Source: Plasmodium brasilianum (taxonomy: Eukaryota > Apicomplexa > Aconoidasida > Haemosporida > Plasmodiidae). Taken from it: 64,000 nucleotides of DNA. Below the pieces are notes generated by a model. It saw nothing but the letters and a program-made list of their open reading frames with translations. It made no database searches and was not told the origin of the DNA. The DNA lies in NCBI RefSeq assembly GCF_023973825.1, contig NC_090120.1:2086501-2150500 (forward strand). Direction: 5' to 3'. Shown piece after piece: positions 26,490 to 38,604 of this stretch (positions are counted from its first letter, which is position 1; the number at the start of each line of letters is the position of its first letter). The position numbers and the translations under genes are program-made.

Positions 26490-29400
26490 AAAGAATAATA
26501 GAAATATGTTTAATTTTAAAGTAATTCTTTATTATGATGCATTATCTATAAAATCATTGCTTATGTAATTATCAAATATATATATAATTCTTTTTTTAAA
26601 AATATGGCTGTTTTTGCAGTAACTTTATGATATATAATAGAACAAAATGATGTTCATACATTTTTTGTAATTGTACACTTTATAATATTTTTAAATTTAT
26701 ATTATAATGTATTGTTTCTATTAAACTAATTATTATGGTTTAATATATACTTTATAGTATTTGAATAAATTTTTATAAAAAACATATATATATGGGTTAA
26801 ATTAATATACAAAGGGAAAATTCTTATAATTTTAGTAAAATGTGAAAATCTATAATTGAAATAAAATATGATAATTTTCTTTTTATAAGTTAGTCTAAAA
26901 TGATTATATTTTGAGTTTATTAAGAAAATGTGTTATTTGTTTTATTTTACCAATAAATGTGTCTTATTTTTTATTAATAAAAGAAAATGAAGTATTCTGT
27001 CCATTGATATGTATATATATTGTTTTTTTACTAAAGAAAAAACTTAATATTTATTCTATAAAATATTTATTATGATAAATATAAAACATAATTACTCTAA
27101 AGACATATTTAGTGTACTTTTATACTTTACTGCATACTCTAAATTGGAATTTATAAATATATATTAAAATATATCTTTATTATATATCAAATATTTATAA
27201 TTATTTACTAACTTATTAATTCTAAAACTTTATATTTATAGAGTAAAAGATATTTATTATTTTATTATTATGTTCAATTGTGATGTTAAATCTTTTTTAC
27301 AAAAAACGAATAAAGTATATAATATATTCAGAATTTATTTATAATAGAATTATATAGTTTTTTTTATTTTTTACACTATTAAAATATTAAATTAGTGAAT
27401 TAAATGAATTCATATATAATTAGATCATATGTATAGATTTTTTTTTGTTAATGGTATAATTTTAAATATGTATAAGTGTATGTAAAAAGTTATGTTATAT
27501 TAGGTGGTAGTTAAATTAAATGTATGTAATATTTGTTTACATTATATGAAGAAGGTACATTTTTATATATATTTCCTATTTTCTATGTCTATAATTATAT
27601 TAAAAAAAAATATTATTTTAAAGATGTATAAAAATAGATGTATTTTATAATGAAAACTATTTATTAATATACATTTATGACGTTAATTTTTTATATAAAA
27701 TAAGAGCAAAACACATTAACTGTTTCTTTTTAGATAATTAATAAGTACATAACATAGTTTATCTCGGTTAGATAAACTTTGAAATGACCTATTTAGAAAA
27801 TTATTCTATTTTTTTAACACGTTATAATTAAATAAGCTTAATGTATATTATTTTTCATGCAACACTTGTGCTAATATTATTCCTTTGTTATATTTGCTTT
27901 TATATAGATTTAGACGAAAATGGTGTTATAATATTAATATATATTTTAGTTATCGTACTTCTAAAAACTTTAAAAATTATTGTTTTTTGAGTTAAGTAGA
28001 ACATGTTTATTTTTTGTGTGTCAAATAATAATTAGCATGTAGGAAAAATGAGACTAGTACATATGGGTAAATGTACATATTAAAAGTATAAATATTGTTA
28101 TTAAAAATTTTAAGGAATATTTTCACACATTTTTTTTTCGTCAACATTTATTATTTCTTTATTTTATTAAAATATGTCCTTTTATGTATATCCCAAATAC
28201 GTATATATGTAAAATAACTACACTAAAACAATTTTTTTTATTTTTCTTTTTTACATTTCCATATATAATCAATGAAAATAAAATTCTATATGAAAATCTA
28301 TTCAGTTTTATCTTATACCTGTTAATATAGAAGTTATTTAAACATAAATAACATTTATATATATATATATGAAATTCATAAAGAATACCATAAAAGATAT
28401 TGTAATTTTTTAAGTTTCTGCATCTTATATTAGAGCTCTCCTTTCATTAATTTTTATATTATTATAAGTAATATAAAATATACATTTGTAAAGATATATT
28501 TATTTCATTTTCCATTTAAACTATACATTATTATAAATATGTTCTATATATATATTAGGAGTGTTCAATATGTTCCGTATGTATTATATCTATATTTTAT
28601 AAATTGACAGTTGCACGAAAGCATATAAACTTTAGTTGTTTAACAAATATTTATAGGTAAATTAGGGGTGAATATTATCTTTTAATTAGGGGTGATACGT
28701 AAATATATTTAAATTATTTTATGCTTTATTACTAATAATTATTATTAAATGTATGATGAAACTAATATACTTGAATGGATATAAATCAAGTCATTTTTTT
28801 CTAACTATTTTATACATTTAGTTTGAATTAATGAATGTATAATATTTTAGATATAATTAAAATATTATTGTATGTATACTAACTATTCAAATAACGTTAT
28901 TTTATATTTGATCATTATTATAACACATACATTGTTTTCAAGTTATAGAGAATATAAAAAAATAATTATTGTTATATCATAAGTATAGGAAAATAAGATA
29001 ATAAATTTAATTAGTGCCATTTTATTGGTTAAATATATTAACATAATACCTAATTATTTATATACGTTCTAAATATTTATTAATTTATGCAATATTGTAT
29101 TTAATATTTTAAAATATATTATTTCATTCAAGAAAAAATTAATTAAAAATTTCTTGTTGTAATTAACAGAGGAATATAATTTAAAAATAAAACATTTAAA
29201 TAATGTATATATAGTTAATAAGGTATTATAAGGAATGCCAATTACTATCCAGTAAATATTTTAATGTGTATGTGCTAATTTGTTTAACAATGTAAAATAC
29301 TAGGATGTATATGTGACGTATGGTAATATAATCTTTAAAATAATTATTAATATATTAAGATAATATAATTTTTGTACTTAATAAAATAATTAACTATTAT

Positions 29401-30909
29401 ACAGAAAAATAATATAAAAAAATCATTTAGCAAATGTTACAATGTTATCATTATTAGTTGCTTTTCATATATGTAATAGTAAATTTTAAACGATTAATGT
29501 GCTATAAGTTGGAAAGGAAAAATATTCTATTATTATTAATATTTTTTTTTTTTATCAATTATAAAATGATATTTATTAACAGGTATAGGAGAGATTCTTG
29601 TTTTTTCATTATTTTTTACTGCTAATTATATGCATTTCGTTTTATTTATTTTAGTATTTGGTTCAATGGGCACTATATAAATTTTCTCAAATTTTTATGA
29701 CTCTATAACTTATTCATAGTTATATATGGTTTTTTTAATTTTTTCTGAATAATTTAATATTTTTCTTATATATATGATTAGCTAACATATATTACTTATG
29801 TGCATGTATTTTTTAATCTTCCTTTTTTTCAGTTTTTTATTTCTTATTTTTACGTATTTCTTTTATGCCCCCCTTTTATCTCACGTTTATACTTCTCCCA
29901 TATATCTTACATTTTTACTATACATATTTAGCTATTTTTGTTATTTTTGAAATTAGTATGTGAAAAATTATAATTAAAAAAAAGCAAATTATTAAATAGT
30001 AAGTAAATTAACTTCCATAGTAATTTTCTAAAAAAAGGAAGAAGAAAAATTTCATTTTCACATTATGAAAAAGACACTGAACATTGTAATTACAAATAAT
30101 AAAAAAGAAAATCCATTTTGTAAGAAAAATTTATATGCACTATCTATGTTGCAACATCTAGTATAAGTATGTGAACATGTATATATATATATGTGGATAT
30201 ATATGAATGGGTTCTATAGGATTATGTGTGTATTCACTCGTTTCCCTCTACGTATCTTTCTAAATATCATAAAACGCATATGTATTCTTATACATAGTAA
30301 AATATTTTGAATCGTTCAATCATATATTTTATTGTGTCATTAAAAGAATTTTCTCATGAACAGGTTTAGCAGGAAAATATTAAACAAATAAACGTTACAA
30401 AATGTATTTTATATGGTATGCTTTATCTATTTACCATCATAACGTTTTTTCAGGAATTTCTTATAATGACCAGGCTTCTTAATTATATACGTAAATTTAT
30501 TTTAAGTTGTCTTTATTAGAAGAATATTTTTTTAAAGTTGCTAATATGCACATAAACCATTTAAAATAAAATATATCTAATAAAGCATTTTCCTCAAATG
30601 TTAATTTTATGTAAAAAAATAACTTAATTGTTTTGACTGCACAATTGTGTGTGTGCACAAGATTACATTATTCATGATTCATTGATTATTTATCTACAGA
30701 GAATTTATGTGTCTATATGTTTTTTATTTTTTTCTTGTACTACCTTTCCTTGGTTGTTTTAGACTGTTTATGTTGAAAAGTTATAAAAGGATACATACTC
30801 ATATATATATATATATATACATATAAACGATTGTATGAGGAAAATTTATGCACATGTTATTTCTCACATTACCAACCTATGTTTCCCTGTTGTAAATGAG
30901 TCTATATAA
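26490..30909. other. duplicated 3' flank and gene-free DNA
   Basis: The first 1.75 kb matches the flank after 14709. The stretch 29700-30900 matches about 17500-18890. Between them I see only A+T-rich DNA. No coding region is supported. Confidence 0.5.
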
Positions 30910-31179
30910 ATGTTTACGTATATAAGATATAATAGTACAAATGATAGAGCTCTGATATATGACAAGGGAGAATATCAGCAATGTATGAAGTTAATTGAAA
31001 AAGATATTTCTCTTAAGGATGTTAAAAAAAGTAAGTATAAACAAATTTACATAATAATGAAACTAAAGTTGGCGTTGATTAAATTTATTAGTTATATAGA
31101 TAATTCGTTTAAAAAGAGCTTCATGTTATATTACGTCAGAATTATAAAATTATATTTGATTACCTTTATTAATGAATAA
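30910..31179 (+). CDS. unrecognised 89-residue protein or exon
   Basis: This open frame from ATG 30910 gives a lysine- and tyrosine-rich protein with an amphipathic look (RALIYDKGEYQQCMKLIEKD, MKLKLALIKFISYIDNSF). It has no signal peptide, membrane helix or family signature I recognise. Support for it being, or having been, coding comes from the diverged copy at 18895, which keeps the ATG and similar amino acids before its stops. No matching upstream exon or clear acceptor was found. It could be a small gene, a terminal exon, or a relic that happens to remain open. Confidence 0.35.
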   Translation: MFTYIRYNSTNDRALIYDKGEYQQCMKLIEKDISLKDVKKSKYKQIYIIMKLKLALIKFISYIDNSFKKSFMLYYVRIIKLYLITFINE

Positions 31180-34100
31180 TATACAGGTTTTTAATTAGTA
31201 TATTTGTTGTAAATATTCAGAAAGCACAAAATGGAAAGTTGAAAATGGAAAGGTATAAAATTAAAACGTAAAATTTATTAGTTCGTTGGAGTAATGTGAA
31301 AAGAGTTTACATATACACATATACTACATATGCATAACGTAGTCTTACGAATGAATTATCATGTTTATAATATTCACTTATATAAACAAGTATATAAGGA
31401 TATGTACACAAGTAATAATAGAAAATATGAACAAAAAAATTACTAATGCATGTATGTATATAATGCATTTATTCATTTGAAACTAAAAAAAGAAAAATTA
31501 AAATACAATTATTGGTTGATTTTTTTTTTTGTAAACATTACATTAGATTAATATATATAAACCCATAAATAGTATGAAAAGATTCAATAAATTTTGATAT
31601 ATATAAATTAATTAGAATAAATAAATATCACAGTAGTTAAGTAGAATGAAATATATATAGATATAAAATATAATGGTCATCATTTCAGCTATTATACTAT
31701 CAAATATATGATTGTGAGAGCATACATTATAGAATTTGTAGTTGTAATATATTATAGAAGAGGAACATTACTTCTATAATACAAGTTATTATAAAATTAT
31801 TACTTAATGAAAAAATAGGGACCTAATAGTTTCGATGGAAATATATATACCTTAAATTTATTTTTGAATAGTATATAGAAGTTAAAAACGTCATATAAAC
31901 CATTATTATTACAACATTAAAACATCTCTAATTCGAGGAAACATAAATTATTAATATAAAATCAATTTTTATTAGAAATAATTATTAAAAGAGGCATTAA
32001 ACCTACAAGAAATAAACAAGAATTAAGGGATTTATATTGATAAATATATATATATATATGGGAATTCATTGATGTACACTTATAAAATAAATATATATAT
32101 TTTATAATGCCAATAATTTATGTTGTATACATTTCTATGTATCTAATTAAATATTTCAAAAAAAAATGAAAATTATTTGTTGTTTATTCTCCCATTTTGA
32201 TGAATAGGAATAACTATTTAATTTAAATTGACGTGAATATATTCAATTATCATAATGTGTATAAAATAATTAAAAAAAGAAAAGAAAATACCTAAAAAAC
32301 ATCAAATTGATTAGTTACATGAATGTTAAGATGGTAATTATAAATGACAAATTTACATGTTCTTATAATTTTTATAATTGTATAATCTTAATTATAGGTA
32401 GTATTCATCATTAAGTTTCAATGGCATGCTTTTTTATATGAACACAAATTTATAAATTTTGACAAAGGATCACCCAGATGAAAGAAGCATTTAAATATCT
32501 TGAATATTGAATCTTATTAATAATATTTATATCTAAATATATATATTAATACAGGTTATATACTTAAAAAAACATGAAATAATATAATAATTATCTTATT
32601 TTTATATACTGATTCAGGGTAATTTATATTATGTAGTATACGGAAAATTTAAGAATATTATATATTTATTTACAATTAATTATTTTTTAGAAAAGTATTT
32701 TTCTTGCAAAAATTGGTATCAATAGATTATTATATAATAAAAATAATATATTTATGATATTAAATTTTTACAACTATATACATTTGTTATATTAAACATA
32801 CAATACAGAATACAAATATTTTTGCTTATATAGTTATATATAAAATACGATTTTTATATATTTATGTAAGTTACAATGTAGGTGTAATTTAATATATTTC
32901 GGGTAATAACTATTAATAAGTCAATAAAAATATGTACATTTTTGTATCATCTAAAAAAATACCCAAAAGAAAAATCATGCATTAAAAAATTTACTAAATT
33001 TTATCATATGCTTTTTTATACATTATGTTTAATAATTCTAACAGATATTATTTTATGTTGAAAATTATTTTATTTAAAATAATTTTATTTTTATAATTTA
33101 TTTTTAATTATCTTACTAAAAGTTTATATTTAGTACGCTTCCTTTAATTTTAGTATTCTCTTTTTTGAATGGTATTATTCTTATAAAACATAATTAATAT
33201 GATATTTTTTTTTACGAAAAATAAATAAATATATTACTTAATTACTAAACTTAATAAATGTCTTTTTAGTCATAATAAATAAAGTGCATTATTTTAAATT
33301 ATATAAAAATTATACTATGCCGTTTATAATAGTGAGTACATATATGTAAAAAAGTTAAATTTGTTAATAAATTTTAAAGCATCAAAATTTTTCAGGTAAA
33401 TTAAATGCTAGAATGCAATTTTAAAATAATTCGAATATACATATTCTGCATGTCGTATGTATACTGCGTATATTAGATTATAAATTTTTCTATAAAAAAA
33501 TCTTTTACTTTTTTCTTTAATTTTTTTCATTTTAAGAATATTATTATACAAAGTATAGTGATTAAAGTTTTTCAACTTTAAAATAATGTTTTGATGGTAA
33601 AATATGTATAAATATCTGTGCTCATTATTAGGAAGCTCGGCAAAAAATTAATAACTATATTCCTAATATATTCTAATATACCTGTTCGCGCCTAATCAAA
33701 TTTTGATATTATAATTATAAAATAAAATACTTATTCATCAAAAGATACGTTTTATTTTATTTTTTTTATGGAAAATATTTACAACAAATTTTTAGAATTA
33801 TTATGTTAGCCTGTTAAAATATATATATATTGGGGAATTCATTAATAAAATTTGTTTCACCAACATCTATTTTATTTGATGATGCATATGTTATAAATAC
33901 TTTTGTTGAAAATAATTACTAAAACATTTTTAAATTTAACTTTTTTTGTTGAACTTTTTATGTGTATTTTATTTTTGTGTTTTAGTCCTTTTTTAATATG
34001 TATAATAAAATAAAATATCAGCGCCAGTAGTTTAATTTTTCTAAGAATACTCTGTAATTATATGGAAAATTGTTTACAGAATTAAGGATATTTAATATTA

Positions 34101-34198
34101 AAGAATACCAAATTGATGAGAAGAATTAGTTATATAATTTAAAATTCCTACATTTATGCGCTTTATTCGGTTAAGTTATTATTTCAACAATGCAGTAA
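31180..34198. other. A+T-rich intergenic DNA
   Basis: The first 250 bp still match copy A (ATAATATTCACTTATATAAA near 31369 against ATAATGTTCACTATATATAT near 19349). No gene is supported beyond that. Confidence 0.5.
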
Positions 34199-34903
34199 AT
34201 GATAAAGAAGGAAACTCTCTTTATATTTGAATTCGTACTATATATATACATACTAATAAATAAGATTCATTTAATACTTAAATTTATCAAAATTATGAAC
34301 ATTAAAAATATTATCTTTTCTTTGTAGTGTATATATGATAAATACTTAGATAATACGAACAGTAAAGGTAGAATCTTTGATTCAAGAAAGGGTATATTAT
34401 AACTGGAAAATTCGACAAAAACAAAAAATTTGGCTTTGAAAAATATGTTACTTATAAATAGTTATTATAATTAAAAAAATTAAGATGATTATTACGAAAT
34501 GAAGTATGATGGGAAAAGTTAATCTACAAACTATGATAATTTAAGTGCTACATCCATAATAAATAATCAAGAAATACACTAATGTCACATATAAAATTTT
34601 TTCAGCTATAGAAAATTTTTTGAAAAACCATTATATAGGAAATTTATTCCTTTATATATAATACATGAAATGTAACTATTACATGCAGTATGTACGAGAA
34701 TCTTTTTAACATTCGCTGTATCAGAAAAACGCTTGATAATAGTATTTTTATTATATACGTCATTAGAAATGTACGATAGATTTACAAGGTATTTTTTATC
34801 GTTTGTTGTTTTGGGTATTTCTGCCGTTATTCAAATCTTGGGTAATCTATTACCATACCTATTTGAAGTGAAAGAAAATTTAATTAAAGCATATTTACAT
34901 TGA
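34199..34903 (+). pseudogene. heavily decayed fam-l-like relic
   Basis: A possible exon 1 at 34199 reads MIKKETLFIFEF, followed by GTACTATA. An acceptor TTTGTAG ends at about 34328. Exon 2 then reads CIYDKYLDNTNSKGRIFDSR, KGIL, a stop, and LENSTKTKN. This aligns with the family segment KxLDxNxxxxRKLDxRxYRLLAK. Further on are MKYDGKS (compare GMFDGKH) and TNYDNLS (compare KDYDNFL) with a deletion between them. A 67-codon tail has a hydrophobic stretch (RYFLSFVVLGISAVIQILG) and ends at TGA 34901. It lies 3.4 kb upstream of the fam-m at 37586, the slot occupied by fam-l in the doublets at 22009 and 58866. Several stops make it a pseudogene. The hydrophobic tail is too diverged to align firmly. 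Confidence 0.45.
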
Positions 34904-36650
34904 AACAGTGTTTTGAAGAAAAATGTTTTTCTAGAAACTAATAAAAATCTACATTATTCTGCATAATATTATATTTTCAAAATATTTCCTTGTTAAATAC
35001 ATATATATTTTATTTAGGAAACAATAAATTATATGAATATATCTTTAAAAATAAGGGTAAAAATATATATTCTAAATATTTATAGTAGTAGCATGTTATT
35101 CTAAATGTTTCTCATTATGATATAATATGTTTAAGTTGTCTATTAATCTGAAATAACATATATATATGTATATATATATAATGTGCTTTATAAAGTGGAG
35201 AAATTGATATTTTTCTGTATTCATAGCAATGTATGTGCTTTATATAAAAAAAATGTGTATATATATGTTTAATTTAAATTTTTATAATATGAAATATGTA
35301 TTCGTTAAATTTAATACATGAAGTTACATTTAAAATATTACTCAATTTAGTGAGATAATTTATATTTTTAACAATTATATTTTTTCTTTTTTATTTTTTC
35401 TATATTAAGAATTTAACTATTTTAAGAATTTTTCAAAGAAACACATTATATTTTATTTTTTATTTAATGTTTTTATTTTTTTCTTCATTTAATAAAACTA
35501 TAACTTTGTGTTTTAATCAATTTATATGTATTTTCTAGGTACGGGTGAACATAATAAATAATTTATGTAAAAAGTATTTTGAGAATTATATATTTAAAAC
35601 ATAATATAAGAATAGTTTTACTAAATTTTTATATATTTCACATGTTTCAATTATGATATTGTTATAATATACAAATATTATTTTATTTTTAAGAATAAGT
35701 TATTAATTGAACATTATTATTTTAAAAATCCGTAAAGCTTTATAATTATATGCTTGACTTAAGAAACATTAGTGGTATTATTTTTTTATTTAATAAGTTG
35801 TTATAGATAATTCTGTCTTATAAATATTACCTAAATTTCTTTATTAAAAAGTGTGGTGATAAAAAAAAATATATATTTTTTTTGTTTTGGATTACATTAA
35901 GTGAATATATTTTTGAAGCTGTTTTAGTCTTATGTTATATTGCGACAATAAAACAATTACTGTATTGATTCAATCTTAAAGAATAATTGTACATTAAATG
36001 ATATTAATTCATTTTTAATGAAGTTCAATTAAAGTTTAAATAAAATATAAATAACTTTTAATGTTAAATATATATTTTTTCATATCATGCATACATATTA
36101 ATAATAATGTATGCATTTTTGTTGATTTTTATTTTTTCTTTATAGATAGGGTTTCCGGAGCAGTAATAAGGTATTAAATACGTGTAAAATTATAGATAAT
36201 TTACATTAGTAGCTTCTAAATTTTTGGAATTTTCTTTTCATCCTCTTTTTATTAATATAATGATAAACAAAAGGAAATTAATTTTATTTATATAAGTCAA
36301 TTCATATAAACGTTATTATGCTATTATAAATATATAAGCACTTATATATTTTAAGTAAATATTAAGCTATAATATGTCTGAAATTATTAATTATAAATTA
36401 CATAATTTTTCAATACGTTTTATTTAAGTGCCTTACAAGTAATTAAATTGTATATTTATTAAAATTACTATTTTGTAATTTCCATTTGAACCTCCTTATT
36501 TAGATTGATATTTGATTTGTTAATTATAAGGTATTAAAATTTGAAAATTTATTCCTTAAATCATGTAGAATACTAAGTATTCCATTTTTCTTATTTAAAT
36601 ACAGTTGGAGACAGACAAGTTGATAATAATTTTTGGAAGGTTGCAAAAAA
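34904..36650. other. A+T-rich intergenic DNA
   Basis: No gene is supported. A short open stretch following an AG at about 36603 (reading VGDRQVDNNFWKVAKKILP) is less A+T-biased than its surroundings, but it is isolated and unrecognised. Confidence 0.4.
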
Positions 36651-37170
36651 AATTTTACCTTCTGATAAAAATTTTAATACAATTCATATTTTTATTTATT
36701 TTTTTTTTTCTATGTTTATATTTTTTTTAAATATATATATTAAATAAATGAATTTAAAAAATTAAAGAAAGAAATTATGATATAAAATAAAATTAATAAT
36801 TCGAATTTTTAAAACTATATATACTTGAACAAAAAATAAACATTTATTTATATTAAAAATATAAATTGTTCATATGTTATGTAGGGAGATTTTAATTTTT
36901 TTAAATATGTTATAGTATATAAAAGAATGTATATGTTTAAAGAGTAACTAAAGTATTTATAAAACATTGAATGAAACCTTTTTACAAATTATTACTCTTT
37001 TAATTTATTGTTACTATTATAACATTGTTCGAACAATTATTATTTTATATCAAAAATATCCAATTTTTGGAATATATGATGTTTATGGAATTATAATAAT
37101 ATATATAGTAAAATAGCAAATTTGGCAACATCAGTAATTAATGTATCAATAATTATAACAATAGATTATA

Positions 37171-37215
37171 TCTATATTCTCTGTATTCTATACTGTAGAT
37201 AAATTCAATATTTGC
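37171..37215 (+). promoter_or_regulatory. conserved fam-gene upstream motif
   Basis: TCTATATTCTCTGTATTCTA followed by TACTGTAGATAAATTCAATA, about 415 bp before the ATG at 37586. One of the best-conserved copies. Confidence 0.6.
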
Positions 37216-37585
37216 AAATAGCAAATAAAAAAAAAATATATATTTTTTTTTGAAAAGAATTAATAATAATATGTATTCATTTACTATTCTAAGTAACAAA
37301 ATTGTACATTCTAAATATGTATGAATTAAAATAAATTATAATTAACTTAATAAAATTATATTTTAGAGAATAAAATTAAAATAAAAATTTTAAAATAATT
37401 TATAACATTTATTTTTTTTTTTCTGTTTTATAAAATGTATTATTGATATTTCTGTTACATAATTTTTTTATGAGAACAGAATAATAAAAAATTAAAAAAA
37501 TAGATGTAGTGTCACTATTAAATGTATAGTACATGAATATAATTTTTTTTTAATCGAACGTACTACAACATATAAATTTTATATA

Positions 37586-38604
37586 ATGGAAAAAAATATT
37601 AAGTTACTCTTATTTATTAATATTGCTACGTTTATACCTTTAACATGGATATGCCATTTTAGCAATGAAACAGTATGATAATATTATTTAATGATATTTG
37701 CAAATATTTCTTTTTCTTGTGCTTTATATTTATTAATACTTTTTTTTAGCATAATATTATTGATTCTTTTTAATTATAAATTTTTACTTTATTGTTTTAG
37801 AGGACATATTATGGATCTTTGGGTGAAAACTATATAAATAACAAAAAATTAAATACAAAGAATTATCGATTGTTAGCAAAATGTAAACATAATAAGGATT
37901 TGTGTAGTATGGGGTTAAAAGTAGGGATACCAAATAATGATATGAAAGAAAGAAAAGATATATCTAATAATGAAAACATATTTGCACAATTAAATAGACA
38001 ATCAAATAGAAGTTTATTAAGGAATATAGAAAGGCACAAAAAAGATAAGAAAAATAATTCTCGTATATTTGAAACAGAACAATATTCACGTTTCGAAAAA
38101 AAGATATTCAAAGAACTTGATTATGCTAACTTTCTTAAAAACAACAGGGGGATTAGTAATAGGATTTACAAAAAAATTATACGTAAAAAGTACGGATTTC
38201 GATTAGGTTTACCTATATTTTTTGTTTTGTTGTTATCCATATTACTTTTACTAGATTTATTCGTGGGTTGTGGATTAATAAGAGGACTGTTTAAGATTTT
38301 GAATATTATCTCTGAACATTTGAACTACACAGGTACAGGAGGTGTGAAAGCGTTACAAGTAATGTTGAGACCTCTTCATGAATGGTTGAAAAAATCCCCT
38401 TTTAGTTCTTTCTTCGAATGTGCTGTTAATGGAACAAGTAGTACTGGTAGGTCAATAGATAAACATTATTATATAACCGGTTTCTTTGGTTTTCTGATAT
38501 ATTTTATACCCTTCTTTATAATAGGTGTCACATGTATATTAGGGGTTTTTTACTATCATAAAAAAGTTAAAAAATATGAAAAAATTAAGTTCAAAAAAAG
38601 GTAA
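37586..38604 (+). CDS. fam-m-like Plasmodium exported protein
   Basis: This is an intact two-exon gene encoding 296 residues. Exon 1 is 37586-37672 (29 codons, LLLFINIATFIPLTWICHF), the donor is GTATGATAAT, the acceptor TTGTTTTAG ends at 37800, and exon 2 is 37801-38604. The product carries the PEXEL-like R52-L-L-A-K56, a basic spacer, SRIFETEQYSRFEKKIFKEL (about 116-135), NNRGISNRIYKKI, membrane segment 1 (about 163-184), a glycine-rich loop with a lone cysteine near 236, membrane segment 2 (about 256-280) and KKVKKYEKIKFKKR at the end. It is predicted to be exported. The first half of exon 1 is nearly identical to that of the gene at 62225. The motif TTAATGTGAAGTAATA lies about 41 nt after the stop. 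Confidence 0.88.

Larger units (their letters stand above)
24540..31500 (+). repeat. segmental duplication, copy B
   Basis: This is the diverged counterpart of copy A. It carries 5' flank, upstream motif, fam-m gene, about 1.75 kb of 3' flank and, further on, the 30910 open frame. A third, shorter match (5' flank, fam-m and 3' flank only) lies at about 36650-40450. Homology was judged by eye from ordered matching segments; limits are approximate. Confidence 0.6.
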
